Below, piece after piece: positions 17,094 through 26,271 of a DNA stretch of 64,000 nucleotides (its first letter is position 1; every line of letters begins with the position of its first letter). Position numbers and translations under genes: made by a program. The stretch comes from Aureibacter tunicatorum (GTDB taxonomy: Bacteria > Bacteroidota > Bacteroidia > Cytophagales > Cyclobacteriaceae): the NCBI RefSeq assembly GCF_036492635.1, contig NZ_AP025305.1, forward strand, positions 2,604,001 through 2,668,000, given 5' to 3'. The notes beneath the pieces were generated by a model. That model was not told the DNA's origin. It made no database searches and saw only the letters and a program-made list of their open reading frames with translations.

Positions 17094-20000
17094 ATGAGAA
17101 AAATAGTAGAATTTTTTGTCAAATACCCGATATGGGCGAACTCAATCATAGCATTGATCGTCGTTTTCGGAAGCTTGAGCTATTTGGGAATTAACAAATC
17201 ATTTTTTCCTGAAGTAAAGTCAAGATATATATCCGTGACGATGAGTTACCCCGGAGCATCACCGGTAGAAGTCGAAGAAGGCATCACGAAAAAGATAGAA
17301 GAAGCATTAGAGGGAATTATAGGTATTGAAGAGCATTCTTCAGTATCCAGCGAGAACTTTGTAAGAGTTCGCATCAAAACCGCCAATGGCTTCAAGCTTG
17401 AGGAAGTGCTTACGGAGGTAAAAAATGCTATCGACAGAATCAACTCCTTCCCTGTCAGTGCGGAAAAGCCTGTCGTTGCTAAGCAAAACCAAACTTCCAG
17501 AGTAGCCTTTGTGTCATTGAGAGGAGATGTTAACCTGTTTGAATTAAAAAAAATCGCTGAAAATATCGAAGACGAACTTAGACAGTCGGGTGTTGTCTCT
17601 CAGTTATCAGTGTATGGATATCCAAATGTTGAAATATCTGTAGAAGTACCAGAGTCTAATCTAAAAAGATATAATCTGAGCTTTGATCAAATATCCCAAA
17701 CGATTAGAGAAAATAACAGAGATATCTCCGGAGGATCAATCAAGACCTTGGATGAAGAAATTAGAATTCGTTCCAATGCGAAATCTTATGACCCTGAAAT
17801 CATCGAAAATCTAACGATAAGAGGGCTTCCGGATGGCAGGCTTTTAAGGATTAAAGATGTAGCAAGTATCAAGTACCAATTTGCTGATGTCCCAAATAAA
17901 GCTTATTCGAATGGTCAAAGATCAATAACACTAGCTATTCAAAAGCTTCCAGAGGAAGATTTGCAGGAAATTTCCGAATATATTGATCAATACATTACTG
18001 AATTCAATGAAAAGAACGATTTAGTCGAGCTGCATGTCAATTTCGATTTTTTCAGCATGCTTAAAGAAAGACTTACATTGTTGTTCGAAAATGGAGGTAC
18101 AGGACTGTTATTAGTATTATTGACATTGGGAATCTTTTTGAATCTGAGACTTTCCTTCTGGGTAGCTTGGGGCATACCTTCCTCTTTCTTGGGAATGTTC
18201 ATCATAGGAGGACTTTACGGCATTACCATCAATATGCTATCGCTTTTCGGAATGATACTCGTAATTGGTATTTTGGTAGATGATGGCATCGTAATCGCTG
18301 AGAATATTTACACGCACTATGAAAAAGGCAAAAATCCTTTTAGAGCTGCTGTGGATGGAACTATGGAAGTTCTGCCAGCTGTATTCGCTTCTGTGCTAAC
18401 CACAATCGTAGCTTTCATACCTTTGATTTATATTGACAACAATGGCTTTACGAGAGATCTATCCATTGTAGTAATCGGATCATTGTTTTTCTCGCTAATA
18501 GAAGCATTCTTGATTCTTCCTGCTCACCTTTCCAATCCCAAAATCTTCAAGAAGAAAAAATCAAAATCATTTAGCGCTAGGTTTAGAAATAAGACAGAAA
18601 AGTTCATAGATTTTATGAGAACTAAAGTTTATGGAAAATCGCTAAGCTTTCTTATAGAATGGAAGTGGATTTCTGTAACAGTGCCTATAGTATTTGTCAT
18701 GCTTGTATTTGGAATGATGCAAGGAGGAATAATCAAAAGCACATTCTTTCCAAACATTCCTTTTGATAGTTTCAATATCAATCTAGCGATGAAATCAGGT
18801 ACTCGTGAGCACATTGTAGAAGATCAATTGAGAAAATTTGAAACTACTGTTTGGCAAGTTAATCAAGATTTGACCGAAGAATTCGACCTTGAAGAGCCTT
18901 TTATAAAATCGGTTGACCTAAGCATCGGATCAGCATTCAATGGAGATGAAACGGGCAGCCATGCTGGAAATTTGGATATTAGCTTCAACAATATGGAGGA
19001 CAAACCCCTCTCCAGTTTTGAAGTAGCCAAGCGAGTTCAAAACAGAATAGGAAAAGTTACCAATGCTGAAAAATTCTCTGTTGGAGGAAGCAATAACTGG
19101 GGAGCTCCATTTGAAGCTTCGCTCTTAAGCCGAAATATGCGGGAACTGGATCTTGCTGCCAAAGAACTCAAGGAAAAGCTATTGGAAATCCCGTCATTGA
19201 AAGATATCAAGGACAACCAAGCCGTCGGTTTAAGAGAAATCAACATTAAACTCAAACCTCAAGCTCACTTGATTGGATTGACACATAATGATATTTCCAA
19301 ACAAATCAGGCAAGGATTTTTCGGGCAAGAAGCACAACGCTTGCAAATAGACAGAGATGAAGTAAGAGTTTGGGTCAGATATCCAGAGAACGACAGATTG
19401 AGCATATCACAATTGGAAAAGATGAAAATTCAAGATCGATCAGGTAAGTTCTACCCTTTGAGCGAGCTTGTAACATATGATATCCAAAGAGGCGTTGTCG
19501 CAATCAACCACTACAATGGAAAGAGGGAAATGAGCATTACCGCTGACTTGAATAATCCTGACGAACCTGTTCCTCCGATTATTGAAAAGGTAAAGCAAGA
19601 TGTCCTTGCCCCTATTCTAGCTAAATACCCTTCCGTAAAAGTTACTTTTGGAGGCCAAGCCAAGCGAGGCAAAAGACAAACCGACTCAATGATGAGAATC
19701 GTTCCAATGGCCATTGTCATGATGTTCTTAATCATCGTCTTGTCTTTCAGGTCAGTCTATCAAGCTGTGTTGATCTTCCTACTAGTGCCATTAGGAGTCT
19801 TTTGCGCGATCTTTGGCCATGGTATCGAAAATATACCTGTGTCCATTCTTAGCTTTAATGGTATCATCGCCTTGTCTGGTGTGATTATCAATGACGCCGT
19901 TGTTATGCTCGATCAATACAATCGCAATTTGAAACAAGGCTTGAACATCAAGGAAGCTGTATTTAATGCAGGGCTTTCAAGGTTTAGAGCGATAGTGCTT

Positions 20001-20321
20001 ACTTCGATCACAACCGTTGTTGGCTTGTACCCTATCATATTGGAAACTAGCTTCCAAGCTCAATTCCTTATTCCTATGGCAGTATCTGTAGCTTATGGAG
20101 TCTTGTTTGGAACTATGTTCATCTTGTTATTCTTCCCTGTTCTAATTCTTGTCGGAAACGACATCAAACTATACTGTTCGTGGGCTTTCAATTACATTTT
20201 CAGAGGAGATACTCAAAAGCCTTCACCTGAAGGCATAGAATCTACAATCTTGGAAGCTGAAAGACTTGAAGCTATAGAATCTGATGAACAAAAAGAAGAA
20301 GACCACTTCACAATTGCATAA
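17094..20321 (+). CDS. RND multidrug efflux permease (AcrB/HAE1-like)
   Basis: 1075 residues, the usual size. It has two sets of six transmembrane helices and two large periplasmic loops. The proton-relay motif GILVDDGIVIAEN in TM4 (two adjacent Asp) is present, as is the mirrored GVIINDAVVMLDQYN in TM10. The opening segment FFVKYPIWANSI...NKSFFPEV matches the first-helix region of the family. It exports amphipathic compounds with proton antiport; the substrate is not readable. The C-terminal tail is acidic. Start ATG 17094 follows the adaptor stop by 3 bases. Confidence 0.93.
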   Translation: MRKIVEFFVKYPIWANSIIALIVVFGSLSYLGINKSFFPEVKSRYISVTMSYPGASPVEVEEGITKKIEEALEGIIGIEEHSSVSSENFVRVRIKTANGFKLEEVLTEVKNAIDRINSFPVSAEKPVVAKQNQTSRVAFVSLRGDVNLFELKKIAENIEDELRQSGVVSQLSVYGYPNVEISVEVPESNLKRYNLSFDQISQTIRENNRDISGGSIKTLDEEIRIRSNAKSYDPEIIENLTIRGLPDGRLLRIKDVASIKYQFADVPNKAYSNGQRSITLAIQKLPEEDLQEISEYIDQYITEFNEKNDLVELHVNFDFFSMLKERLTLLFENGGTGLLLVLLTLGIFLNLRLSFWVAWGIPSSFLGMFIIGGLYGITINMLSLFGMILVIGILVDDGIVIAENIYTHYEKGKNPFRAAVDGTMEVLPAVFASVLTTIVAFIPLIYIDNNGFTRDLSIVVIGSLFFSLIEAFLILPAHLSNPKIFKKKKSKSFSARFRNKTEKFIDFMRTKVYGKSLSFLIEWKWISVTVPIVFVMLVFGMMQGGIIKSTFFPNIPFDSFNINLAMKSGTREHIVEDQLRKFETTVWQVNQDLTEEFDLEEPFIKSVDLSIGSAFNGDETGSHAGNLDISFNNMEDKPLSSFEVAKRVQNRIGKVTNAEKFSVGGSNNWGAPFEASLLSRNMRELDLAAKELKEKLLEIPSLKDIKDNQAVGLREINIKLKPQAHLIGLTHNDISKQIRQGFFGQEAQRLQIDRDEVRVWVRYPENDRLSISQLEKMKIQDRSGKFYPLSELVTYDIQRGVVAINHYNGKREMSITADLNNPDEPVPPIIEKVKQDVLAPILAKYPSVKVTFGGQAKRGKRQTDSMMRIVPMAIVMMFLIIVLSFRSVYQAVLIFLLVPLGVFCAIFGHGIENIPVSILSFNGIIALSGVIINDAVVMLDQYNRNLKQGLNIKEAVFNAGLSRFRAIVLTSITTVVGLYPIILETSFQAQFLIPMAVSVAYGVLFGTMFILLFFPVLILVGNDIKLYCSWAFNYIFRGDTQKPSPEGIESTILEAERLEAIESDEQKEEDHFTIA

Positions 20322-20323
20322 AC

Positions 20324-21661
20324 ATGAAAAAACTACTTATAATAATATATTTATCAACCTTAGGGCTAAATTTAAAAAGCGTTGCCCAAAACACCCTAAC
20401 GCTTAATGATGCAATTATCATTGGCTTGGAACAAAACTTTGATATTCAAATTGAAAATGAAAAAGTCAATGCCGCTTCGATCAACAACACTTGGGGACAA
20501 GCAGGAAGATTGCCGACAATAGACCTCCAAGTCAATGAATCCAATAGCTTTTCTTCTACAGACAACCCGGCTAGGCTTCAAAACGGAGACTTTTTCAATG
20601 TCAATGTAGGTCCTCAATTAACCGCTAACTGGACAATATTCGAAGGCTTCAAGGTTAATATCACCAAACATCGTCTTGAATTGCTTGAAGAACAAAGTTC
20701 AGGCAACAGCACCATTATTGTGGAGAATACCATTCAAGGAATCGTTCAAGCATATTATTCCGCGCTTCTAGAGCAAGAACGTTTGAATACGCTGAAAGAA
20801 ACCATGAAGCTTTCTAGAATGAAATATCGTTATTCTGAAGCCAAGCTGGAACTGGGTAGCGCTGTAACCTATGATGTATTAAGAGACAAAAACAACTACT
20901 TGACAGATTCCTCTAATTACTTGAATCAAGAATTAAAATACCGCAATGCATTAAGGCAACTTAATGTGTTGCTTGCTGAGGACGTTCAAGAAGAATTTGT
21001 ATTGATTGATAAACTCAGCGCCAGTGAAAAAGACTATGCTTTTGCTGATCTTCATTCAAGGATGACTAAGGACAATAGTACGCTTAAAAACCAATTTATT
21101 AATTTGAAAATTCTTCAAGAAGATGTCAAGCTTGCTAAAACGGCCTTAATGCCTCGACTAGGCGTAACTGCCGGAGCTTCTTATGAAAAATCATATTTTG
21201 CTGACATTAGCGAATCAAAACCTGAAAACCAACCGACAGTAGACATAGGAACTACTAAAAACTATTATATGAACTTCTCCCTTGCCTACAGACTTTGGGA
21301 TGGAGGTAAGATCAAGCGTAGCATTCAAAATGCTCAGATCCAAGAAAGAATAGGCAATCTGCAAATTGACAAAATGGAAAACGAGCTTTCCAACTTGCTT
21401 TTATCAAACTTAGAGTTGTACAATGTTCAAAAAAATGTGCTAAAAGTAAGAGATGAAAACTTGAAAACAGCCGATTTGAATCTTGAGCTTGCGACTGAAA
21501 AATTTCGCAATGGAACAATCACAACTTTTGAATTCAGAGATGTTCAAATCAATCAGCTAAGAGCCTCGCTTGAGAAGCTTCAATCCATTTACGAGCTTAT
21601 CAACACCGACACTGAATTGATGAGAATTTCGGGAGGAATTTTAACCGAATTGAATCCGTAA
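20324..21661 (+). CDS. TolC-type outer membrane efflux channel
   Basis: 445 residues. A signal peptide ends near SVAQN; two outer-membrane-efflux-protein repeats follow, with long coiled helices (LNTLKETMKLSRMKYRYSEAK; VLKVRDENLKTADLNLE) and the family cue ATEKFRNGTITTFEFRDVQ near the C-terminus. It supplies the outer membrane duct for the preceding adaptor and pump. The start is 2 bases after the permease stop. A short hairpin terminator follows. Confidence 0.9.
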   Translation: MKKLLIIIYLSTLGLNLKSVAQNTLTLNDAIIIGLEQNFDIQIENEKVNAASINNTWGQAGRLPTIDLQVNESNSFSSTDNPARLQNGDFFNVNVGPQLTANWTIFEGFKVNITKHRLELLEEQSSGNSTIIVENTIQGIVQAYYSALLEQERLNTLKETMKLSRMKYRYSEAKLELGSAVTYDVLRDKNNYLTDSSNYLNQELKYRNALRQLNVLLAEDVQEEFVLIDKLSASEKDYAFADLHSRMTKDNSTLKNQFINLKILQEDVKLAKTALMPRLGVTAGASYEKSYFADISESKPENQPTVDIGTTKNYYMNFSLAYRLWDGGKIKRSIQNAQIQERIGNLQIDKMENELSNLLLSNLELYNVQKNVLKVRDENLKTADLNLELATEKFRNGTITTFEFRDVQINQLRASLEKLQSIYELINTDTELMRISGGILTELNP

Positions 21662-21686
21662 AACATTTGCAAATATTTTATTTTTT

Positions 21687-21712
21687 AAGCAGCTTCGTGC
21701 TGCTTTTTTTAT
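21687..21712 (+). terminator. Intrinsic terminator after the RND operon
   Basis: AAGCAGC (21687-21693) pairs with GCTGCTT (21699-21705) around TTCGT, followed by T7. Confidence 0.85.
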
Positions 21713-21762
21713 TTTACAAAAAAAGTATGTAATTAAGAGATTCAATCACTTTCTAGCAATCA

Positions 21763-22329
21763 ATGAATACGACAGATATACCTTCAATATTCCATCAACA
21801 TATCGAAAAAGAGCCGCATAATCAGTGTGTTATGTGTGAATGCAAACTTCTTGATAATGATACCCCTTACATGATTGAAAAAGTATTCAAAAGATATCCT
21901 TCCACTACCACTATAGATGTATTAATAGAATATGCGATTTGCTTCGAATGCGCGAAGAAAATGAGAAAGCAATTGTCAGCGGATTCCCTCGCGAATGTGG
22001 AAGCTTACATGAAAAGCAAGATCGATATTGATGCTCGTGCAGAATTCGTATCTAAAAACTCTGAAACTGACAAATGGATGGAAAACTGCGTATTCTTAGG
22101 CGATAAGATTTCAGAATGCAATGAATTCTCCATACAAGGGCAATTCTTCAATGACCAAATGCTTTTGACAGGAATGCCATACGCTGTTTCTGAAAATGCA
22201 ATGGATGAATTAGCGGAATTAATATCACCAGAAACCAAGGATGTTTTAGACGACTTCATTGGAAAACACTTTTCAGGACCTCCAGAAGTAGAAGAAATTC
22301 TCAAGCAAAACCGATTCATATTAATCTAG
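21763..22329 (+). CDS. Zinc-ribbon-like protein of unknown function
   Basis: 188 residues, no signal peptide or membrane helix. Two Cys pairs, CVMC (C22, C25; another Cys at 27) and CFEC (C60, C63), are spaced as in a treble-clef or zinc-ribbon site. The remainder is helical and acidic, with several FxGP/PE segments near the end. It lies 18 bases upstream of murI and may share its transcript. I do not recognise the family. Confidence 0.6.
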   Translation: MNTTDIPSIFHQHIEKEPHNQCVMCECKLLDNDTPYMIEKVFKRYPSTTTIDVLIEYAICFECAKKMRKQLSADSLANVEAYMKSKIDIDARAEFVSKNSETDKWMENCVFLGDKISECNEFSIQGQFFNDQMLLTGMPYAVSENAMDELAELISPETKDVLDDFIGKHFSGPPEVEEILKQNRFILI

Positions 22330-22347
22330 TATTTGTAAATCATTAAA

Positions 22348-23178
22348 ATGAGCTCTAAACCTATAGGCATATTTGATTCCGGTGTCGGCGGGCTTTCAGT
22401 TTGGAAAGAAATTTCCAATCTATTGCCCTATGAAAATCTTGTTTATTTCGCGGATCAAAAAAATTGTCCATATGGAACCAAAACTGAAAAAGAGATATTA
22501 GAGCTTGTCGCTAAAGTTTGCGACTTTTTAATTTCTCGAGAATGCAAAATGATCATAATGGCATGCAATACGGCCACAGCCCATGCTATTCAAACATTAA
22601 GAAATAAATTCCCTCATATTCCATTTGTAGGAATGGAGCCTGCTGTCAAGCCTGCTATCATTAACAGTAGAACGCATAAAATCGGAGTACTGGCGACACA
22701 AGCCACACTACGTTCTGAATTTTTCAAGAAACGATCCAGCAAATACTTGCATGAGCAAAGCCAATTGTTTTTACAACCAGGCCATGGCTTGGTAGAACTC
22801 GTCGAAAATAGCAAAGCAAGCTCTCCAGAAGCAAAAGCACTATTGGAGTCCTATTTATTGCCAATGATCAATAAAGGCGCAGACCACCTAGTTCTGGGCT
22901 GTAGCCATTATCCTTTTTTTCATAAGATAATTCAGGAAATCATAGATGCTCATTCAAGCGAAATGACAATACTTGATCCAGCTGAAGCTATTGCCAGAAG
23001 GACTAAAAACTTATTATTGGAAAGCGGCAATCTGAATGATAGCCCCCTTCCCCCTTTCTTCCAATTCTTTACCAATGCCAATATTGTCGCTTTGGAATCT
23101 TTTATTAACAAAGAGCTTGTCCAAACTAAAAACAATCTAAATTCATCGTACGAAATAAAATTAGTCGCAGATCAATAA
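22348..23178 (+). CDS. murI: Glutamate racemase
   Basis: 276 residues, normal length. Signature motifs are GIFDSGVGGLSV at the N-terminus, the first catalytic cysteine in MACNTATAHA and the second in LGCSHYPFF. It interconverts L- and D-glutamate for peptidoglycan synthesis in the cytoplasm. It is preceded closely by a zinc-ribbon protein. Together with ddl 15 kb away it is a second cell-wall amino acid gene in the window, but the two are not linked in an operon. Confidence 0.95.
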   Translation: MSSKPIGIFDSGVGGLSVWKEISNLLPYENLVYFADQKNCPYGTKTEKEILELVAKVCDFLISRECKMIIMACNTATAHAIQTLRNKFPHIPFVGMEPAVKPAIINSRTHKIGVLATQATLRSEFFKKRSSKYLHEQSQLFLQPGHGLVELVENSKASSPEAKALLESYLLPMINKGADHLVLGCSHYPFFHKIIQEIIDAHSSEMTILDPAEAIARRTKNLLLESGNLNDSPLPPFFQFFTNANIVALESFINKELVQTKNNLNSSYEIKLVADQ

Positions 23179-23270
23179 AAAAGACCATGATTTCTCACAG
23201 TCTAATATCATCATGCTTTATTTATTTTAAAGCTATTAATTAATTCTTAAATGAACATTTTTTTATAAAA

Positions 23271-24500
23271 TCATCTTTTTCTTAAAGTGATAATGGTAAT
23301 CTCCGGCCAGATACCAAGCCTTCCCGGAAATCCATGATGACCAAAACCTCTGTTCACATACAAGTACTCGTTCATTTGCTGATAGAGTCCTCCCCACATT
23401 TCATATCTGTATTGCACGGGACTCCATCTAAATTTCCCTAATTCAATTCCGAATTGCATCCCATGCGTATGGCCAGCTAATGTCAAGTCTATTCTATTTG
23501 AATGCTTCAATACCTCATGACTCCAATGCGTAGGATCATGGGACATCAAAATTTTAAAATCAGAAGGGTCTACGCCACTCAAAGCCGCATTCAAATCTCC
23601 ATTTTGAGGAAATGGAGGTTCTCCCCAGTTTTCCACTCCGAGTAATTTTATAGATGAATCTCCTTTACTAATGGCAATGTTCTCATTCATCATCAACTTA
23701 AAGCCCATTTGGGACTCAATATTCATCAATTTTTCCAAATTAGCTTGTTTACTCAATTCATCTTTCCAAGGCACATAAGAAGCATAATCATGGTTTCCTA
23801 GCACAGAATATTTACCATCAGGAGCTTTCAAGGATTTCATCATATCTATAAACGGCTCGGCTTCTTCGGCAATATTATTCACCATATCTCCAGTGAATAG
23901 TATTAGATCAGGTTTCTCAGCTTGCAATTTATCAATTCCCTTACCGACTCTTCGTATACTATCAAAAGTTCCCAGATGCATATCAGAAATATGAGCGATT
24001 CTATACCCATCAAATTCTTGCGGCAAATTGTCAAAAAACAATTCAATCTGAGTCACGCCAAACTTATATCTACCCCAAAACACTCCATACAACATCCCTA
24101 AAAAAATCGCCACTCCAAACCAGAATGAAACCAAAGCTCCATAATACAATAAATGATTCCATCCAAGGTCAAATGCTCCTGCCAAGTCACTCAACCCACC
24201 AAAAACACCCAATACCAAAGAGGAAGCCAAGCCCAAAGCGGCTGAAAATATCGCTGAAATGATAAACGCGAAAGTAAAACCGCCAATTATATTCGTAGTC
24301 AATGAAGGGTTACTTCGCTTAAATGGATCCATAAAAATGAAATGCAATAAGCCCCCCAGAGCCAGTGCAACTAAAACAAAGTAGATTTCAGCTGAGTATG
24401 AAACATTATTAAAGAGTCCAAAACTACTCCAAAACCAATACACTCCACCCACTATCATTGCTATAACAGCAAGCGGTATAACTATCATAACTTTTCTCAT
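23271..24500 (-). CDS. Membrane-bound metallophosphoesterase (YkuE-like)
   Basis: 409 residues. The N-terminal ~150 residues contain four or five transmembrane helices. The C-terminal calcineurin-like domain shows all metal motifs in order: ISDMHLGTFDS (D, H), TGDMVNN (D), LGNHDYAS (N, H), MSHDPTHW (H) and AGHTHGMQFG (H, H). Proteins of this class cleave phosphoesters outside the membrane; substrates vary and are not readable here. It starts 1 base after the GNAT-like gene and is the last gene of a leftward ArsR-GNAT-phosphoesterase operon. Confidence 0.88.
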   Translation of the reverse strand: MRKVMIVIPLAVIAMIVGGVYWFWSSFGLFNNVSYSAEIYFVLVALALGGLLHFIFMDPFKRSNPSLTTNIIGGFTFAFIISAIFSAALGLASSLVLGVFGGLSDLAGAFDLGWNHLLYYGALVSFWFGVAIFLGMLYGVFWGRYKFGVTQIELFFDNLPQEFDGYRIAHISDMHLGTFDSIRRVGKGIDKLQAEKPDLILFTGDMVNNIAEEAEPFIDMMKSLKAPDGKYSVLGNHDYASYVPWKDELSKQANLEKLMNIESQMGFKLMMNENIAISKGDSSIKLLGVENWGEPPFPQNGDLNAALSGVDPSDFKILMSHDPTHWSHEVLKHSNRIDLTLAGHTHGMQFGIELGKFRWSPVQYRYEMWGGLYQQMNEYLYVNRGFGHHGFPGRLGIWPEITIITLRKR

Positions 24501-24501
24501 A

Positions 24502-25734
24502 TCAATACTCTGCCAATGTTATTTTATTCATTTGATTCAAATATTCTTTTTTGAAAGGCGCTTTATAACGCACAGGCTTTGTTTCCTTTTCTCCACTCAC
24601 AATCTTATACATCAAATTATAAACACTTTTTTTATGTTTGAAGTAACAAAAAGTTTGCTCAGGCATAGCGCCCACAGCATTTTTCAAATTAGCAGCTGTC
24701 CTTGAGAAATTCAGCTTGACCAATTTTCTTTTAATTGCCTCTTCGACATAATCATAGAGCATTCTTTGGTAAATTGCCAAGTCTTTATTCAACGTATAAT
24801 CAAATCCAACATAAAAAGCTTCAAGTGTTCTTACATTCTCAAACCCAGAAGCAAATCCAATCATTTTCCCCTCGTAATAATACCCTTTGATAAAAAAATC
24901 ATTCGGCATATTCTTCTTTAGCTCTTTTAATAAGGAAATGTCAAACTTACCTAAATTGAACTCCGCATTATCGCATACATTCTCATACAAACCTTTGATT
25001 ACTTTTTCCTCATCCCCAATTTGATCAGCTTGCAGATCGACACAGATCAAATCAGAACTTTTTTTGAAAACCGATTTAGCTTTCGTTCTGAATTTAGTTT
25101 TCATATCCGCTTTGTAATTTGCAAGTTCTTCCCAATCGGGAGAAACTATCATGCTCATATTGGGTTCTGTTTCCAACTTATGGAAGCCCAGTTTTTCAAG
25201 TGATCGTGTCCAAGCATTTTCACCATTGGAAAAGTCCTTGAAAACCAAAGCTTCAACCTTGTCGCCAAATTCTTCTTGATCCATAGCTCTTTCCAAATGC
25301 CTGATCACCGCTTCGCACAAAGTTTGGTCCACGATTTCATTAACCGAAATACTCTCAACGCATGAAAATGGATTTCCAACAATCGCTATTTTCCTTTTAC
25401 TTTCAAGCAAGTTCAAAAAAGCTTTGCTGGAAGCGCAATGGTCAGCCAGCCTCTTTTCCAAATACTTCAAATCAAAAGCTGATAAGAAAATTGGCACCAA
25501 GCCAATAGCTACCCCGCTTTGCTCGACCAACAAGTATTTTATATTACCACTGTCTTCAAAGAGTCTAAGGTAGTCCCTGCTTCCAAACAAATTGTCAGCT
25601 TTTATATCGCATTGATTCTCAAAATGGTCAATAAGTTTAAACTCATATGCATTATCAACTCCAACCTTATTTAGGTTTCTCGAAAACTTCTTTCCCCAAC
25701 AATGACTCTCCATATATCTAGACGCAACTCTCAT
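24502..25734 (-). CDS. BioF2/FemAB-like GNAT-fold acetyltransferase
   Basis: 410 residues with a double GNAT-like arrangement. The C-terminal half has the features of the BioF2-like acyltransferase group, including KTKFRTKAKSVFKKS, the strand FFIKGYYYEGKMIGFASGF and the substrate/CoA region YVGFDYTLNKDLAIYQRML. No signal peptide. Members of this group transfer acyl or aminoacyl groups to lipid, peptidoglycan or polyamine acceptors; the acceptor is unknown here. It follows arsR by 42 bases and overlaps the phosphoesterase start region, implying co-transcription. The gap upstream contains a GATAAGTATC palindrome. Confidence 0.65.
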   Translation of the reverse strand: MRVASRYMESHCWGKKFSRNLNKVGVDNAYEFKLIDHFENQCDIKADNLFGSRDYLRLFEDSGNIKYLLVEQSGVAIGLVPIFLSAFDLKYLEKRLADHCASSKAFLNLLESKRKIAIVGNPFSCVESISVNEIVDQTLCEAVIRHLERAMDQEEFGDKVEALVFKDFSNGENAWTRSLEKLGFHKLETEPNMSMIVSPDWEELANYKADMKTKFRTKAKSVFKKSSDLICVDLQADQIGDEEKVIKGLYENVCDNAEFNLGKFDISLLKELKKNMPNDFFIKGYYYEGKMIGFASGFENVRTLEAFYVGFDYTLNKDLAIYQRMLYDYVEEAIKRKLVKLNFSRTAANLKNAVGAMPEQTFCYFKHKKSVYNLMYKIVSGEKETKPVRYKAPFKKEYLNQMNKITLAEY

Positions 25735-25776
25735 AATTCTACAATTTGATAAGTATCGAAATAATAAAACCCAAAA

Positions 25777-26070
25777 TTATATTTCCAGCATTTTTTTAAC
25801 TTCCGCCAAAGTGCTCTTGTTGACAGAAGCTAGTACCTGCTTGCCGCTCTTTTGAGTTTGAATAAGATCGGCGTTCACCAGCTCTTTCAGGTGATGCGAA
25901 ACTGTAGGCGCTCCAATGTGCAACTTGTCCGAAATCGTCTGAATAAAACAACCGCATTTTCCCTGACTGTCAAATGACGACTCTTCCGATTCCGCTATTT
26001 TGAAAAACAACTCAAGCCTGTTCTCATTCGACAAGGCTTTCATGATTTTGGCTAATCTCTTTAACTCCAT
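25777..26070 (-). CDS. ArsR-family metal-responsive repressor
   Basis: 97 residues with a winged helix-turn-helix: recognition region ISDKLHIGAPTVSHHLKELVNADLI. A CxC pair (KCGCF, C39 and C41) lies in the loop before the recognition helices, near where ArsR/CadC-type sensors carry their ELCVC metal ligands. Metal or metalloid sensing is therefore plausible but unproven. It probably represses its own leftward operon through the palindrome at 26089-26108. Confidence 0.82.
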   Translation of the reverse strand: MELKRLAKIMKALSNENRLELFFKIAESEESSFDSQGKCGCFIQTISDKLHIGAPTVSHHLKELVNADLIQTQKSGKQVLASVNKSTLAEVKKMLEI

Positions 26071-26088
26071 TTCAATACTTTAATTGAC

Positions 26089-26108
26089 AATTCGACAATT
26101 ATCGAATT
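26089..26108. promoter_or_regulatory. Palindromic operator upstream of arsR
   Basis: AATTCGA-CAATTA-TCGAATT: perfect 7-bp arms with a 6-base spacer, 19 bases before the arsR start. This has the right size and place for an ArsR autoregulatory site. A related weaker palindrome (GATAAGTATC, 25748-25757) lies before the GNAT gene. Confidence 0.6.
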
Positions 26109-26236
26109 AACTATCATAAGCAACGAACTCCTTATAGCAAAGTTGCCTCAAGCGCATATTTTTAGAAAATACATCGAATATTTTCAGCTAAACTCTAAAA
26201 ATGAATAGATTATTAGCAAAAAATGGGCCCAAAGCA

Positions 26237-26267
26237 TTGCAACGCAGTTGCATAATAGATATATTTG
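26237..26267 (+). promoter_or_regulatory. Promoter and overlapping TGCAAC/GTTGCA operator of the TonB receptor
   Basis: A Bacteroidota-type promoter is visible: TTG at 26237 and TATATTTG (TAnnTTTG) at 26260-26267, spacing 20. Between them is a perfect inverted repeat TGCAAC-GCA-GTTGCA (26238-26252); two further TTGCAA copies lie at 26265 and 26275. A repressor bound to the palindrome would cover the promoter. With metal-type cargo downstream, a Fur/Zur-family site is the simplest reading (inference). The implied transcription start falls at or next to the first ATG. Confidence 0.55.
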
Positions 26268-26271
26268 CAAC

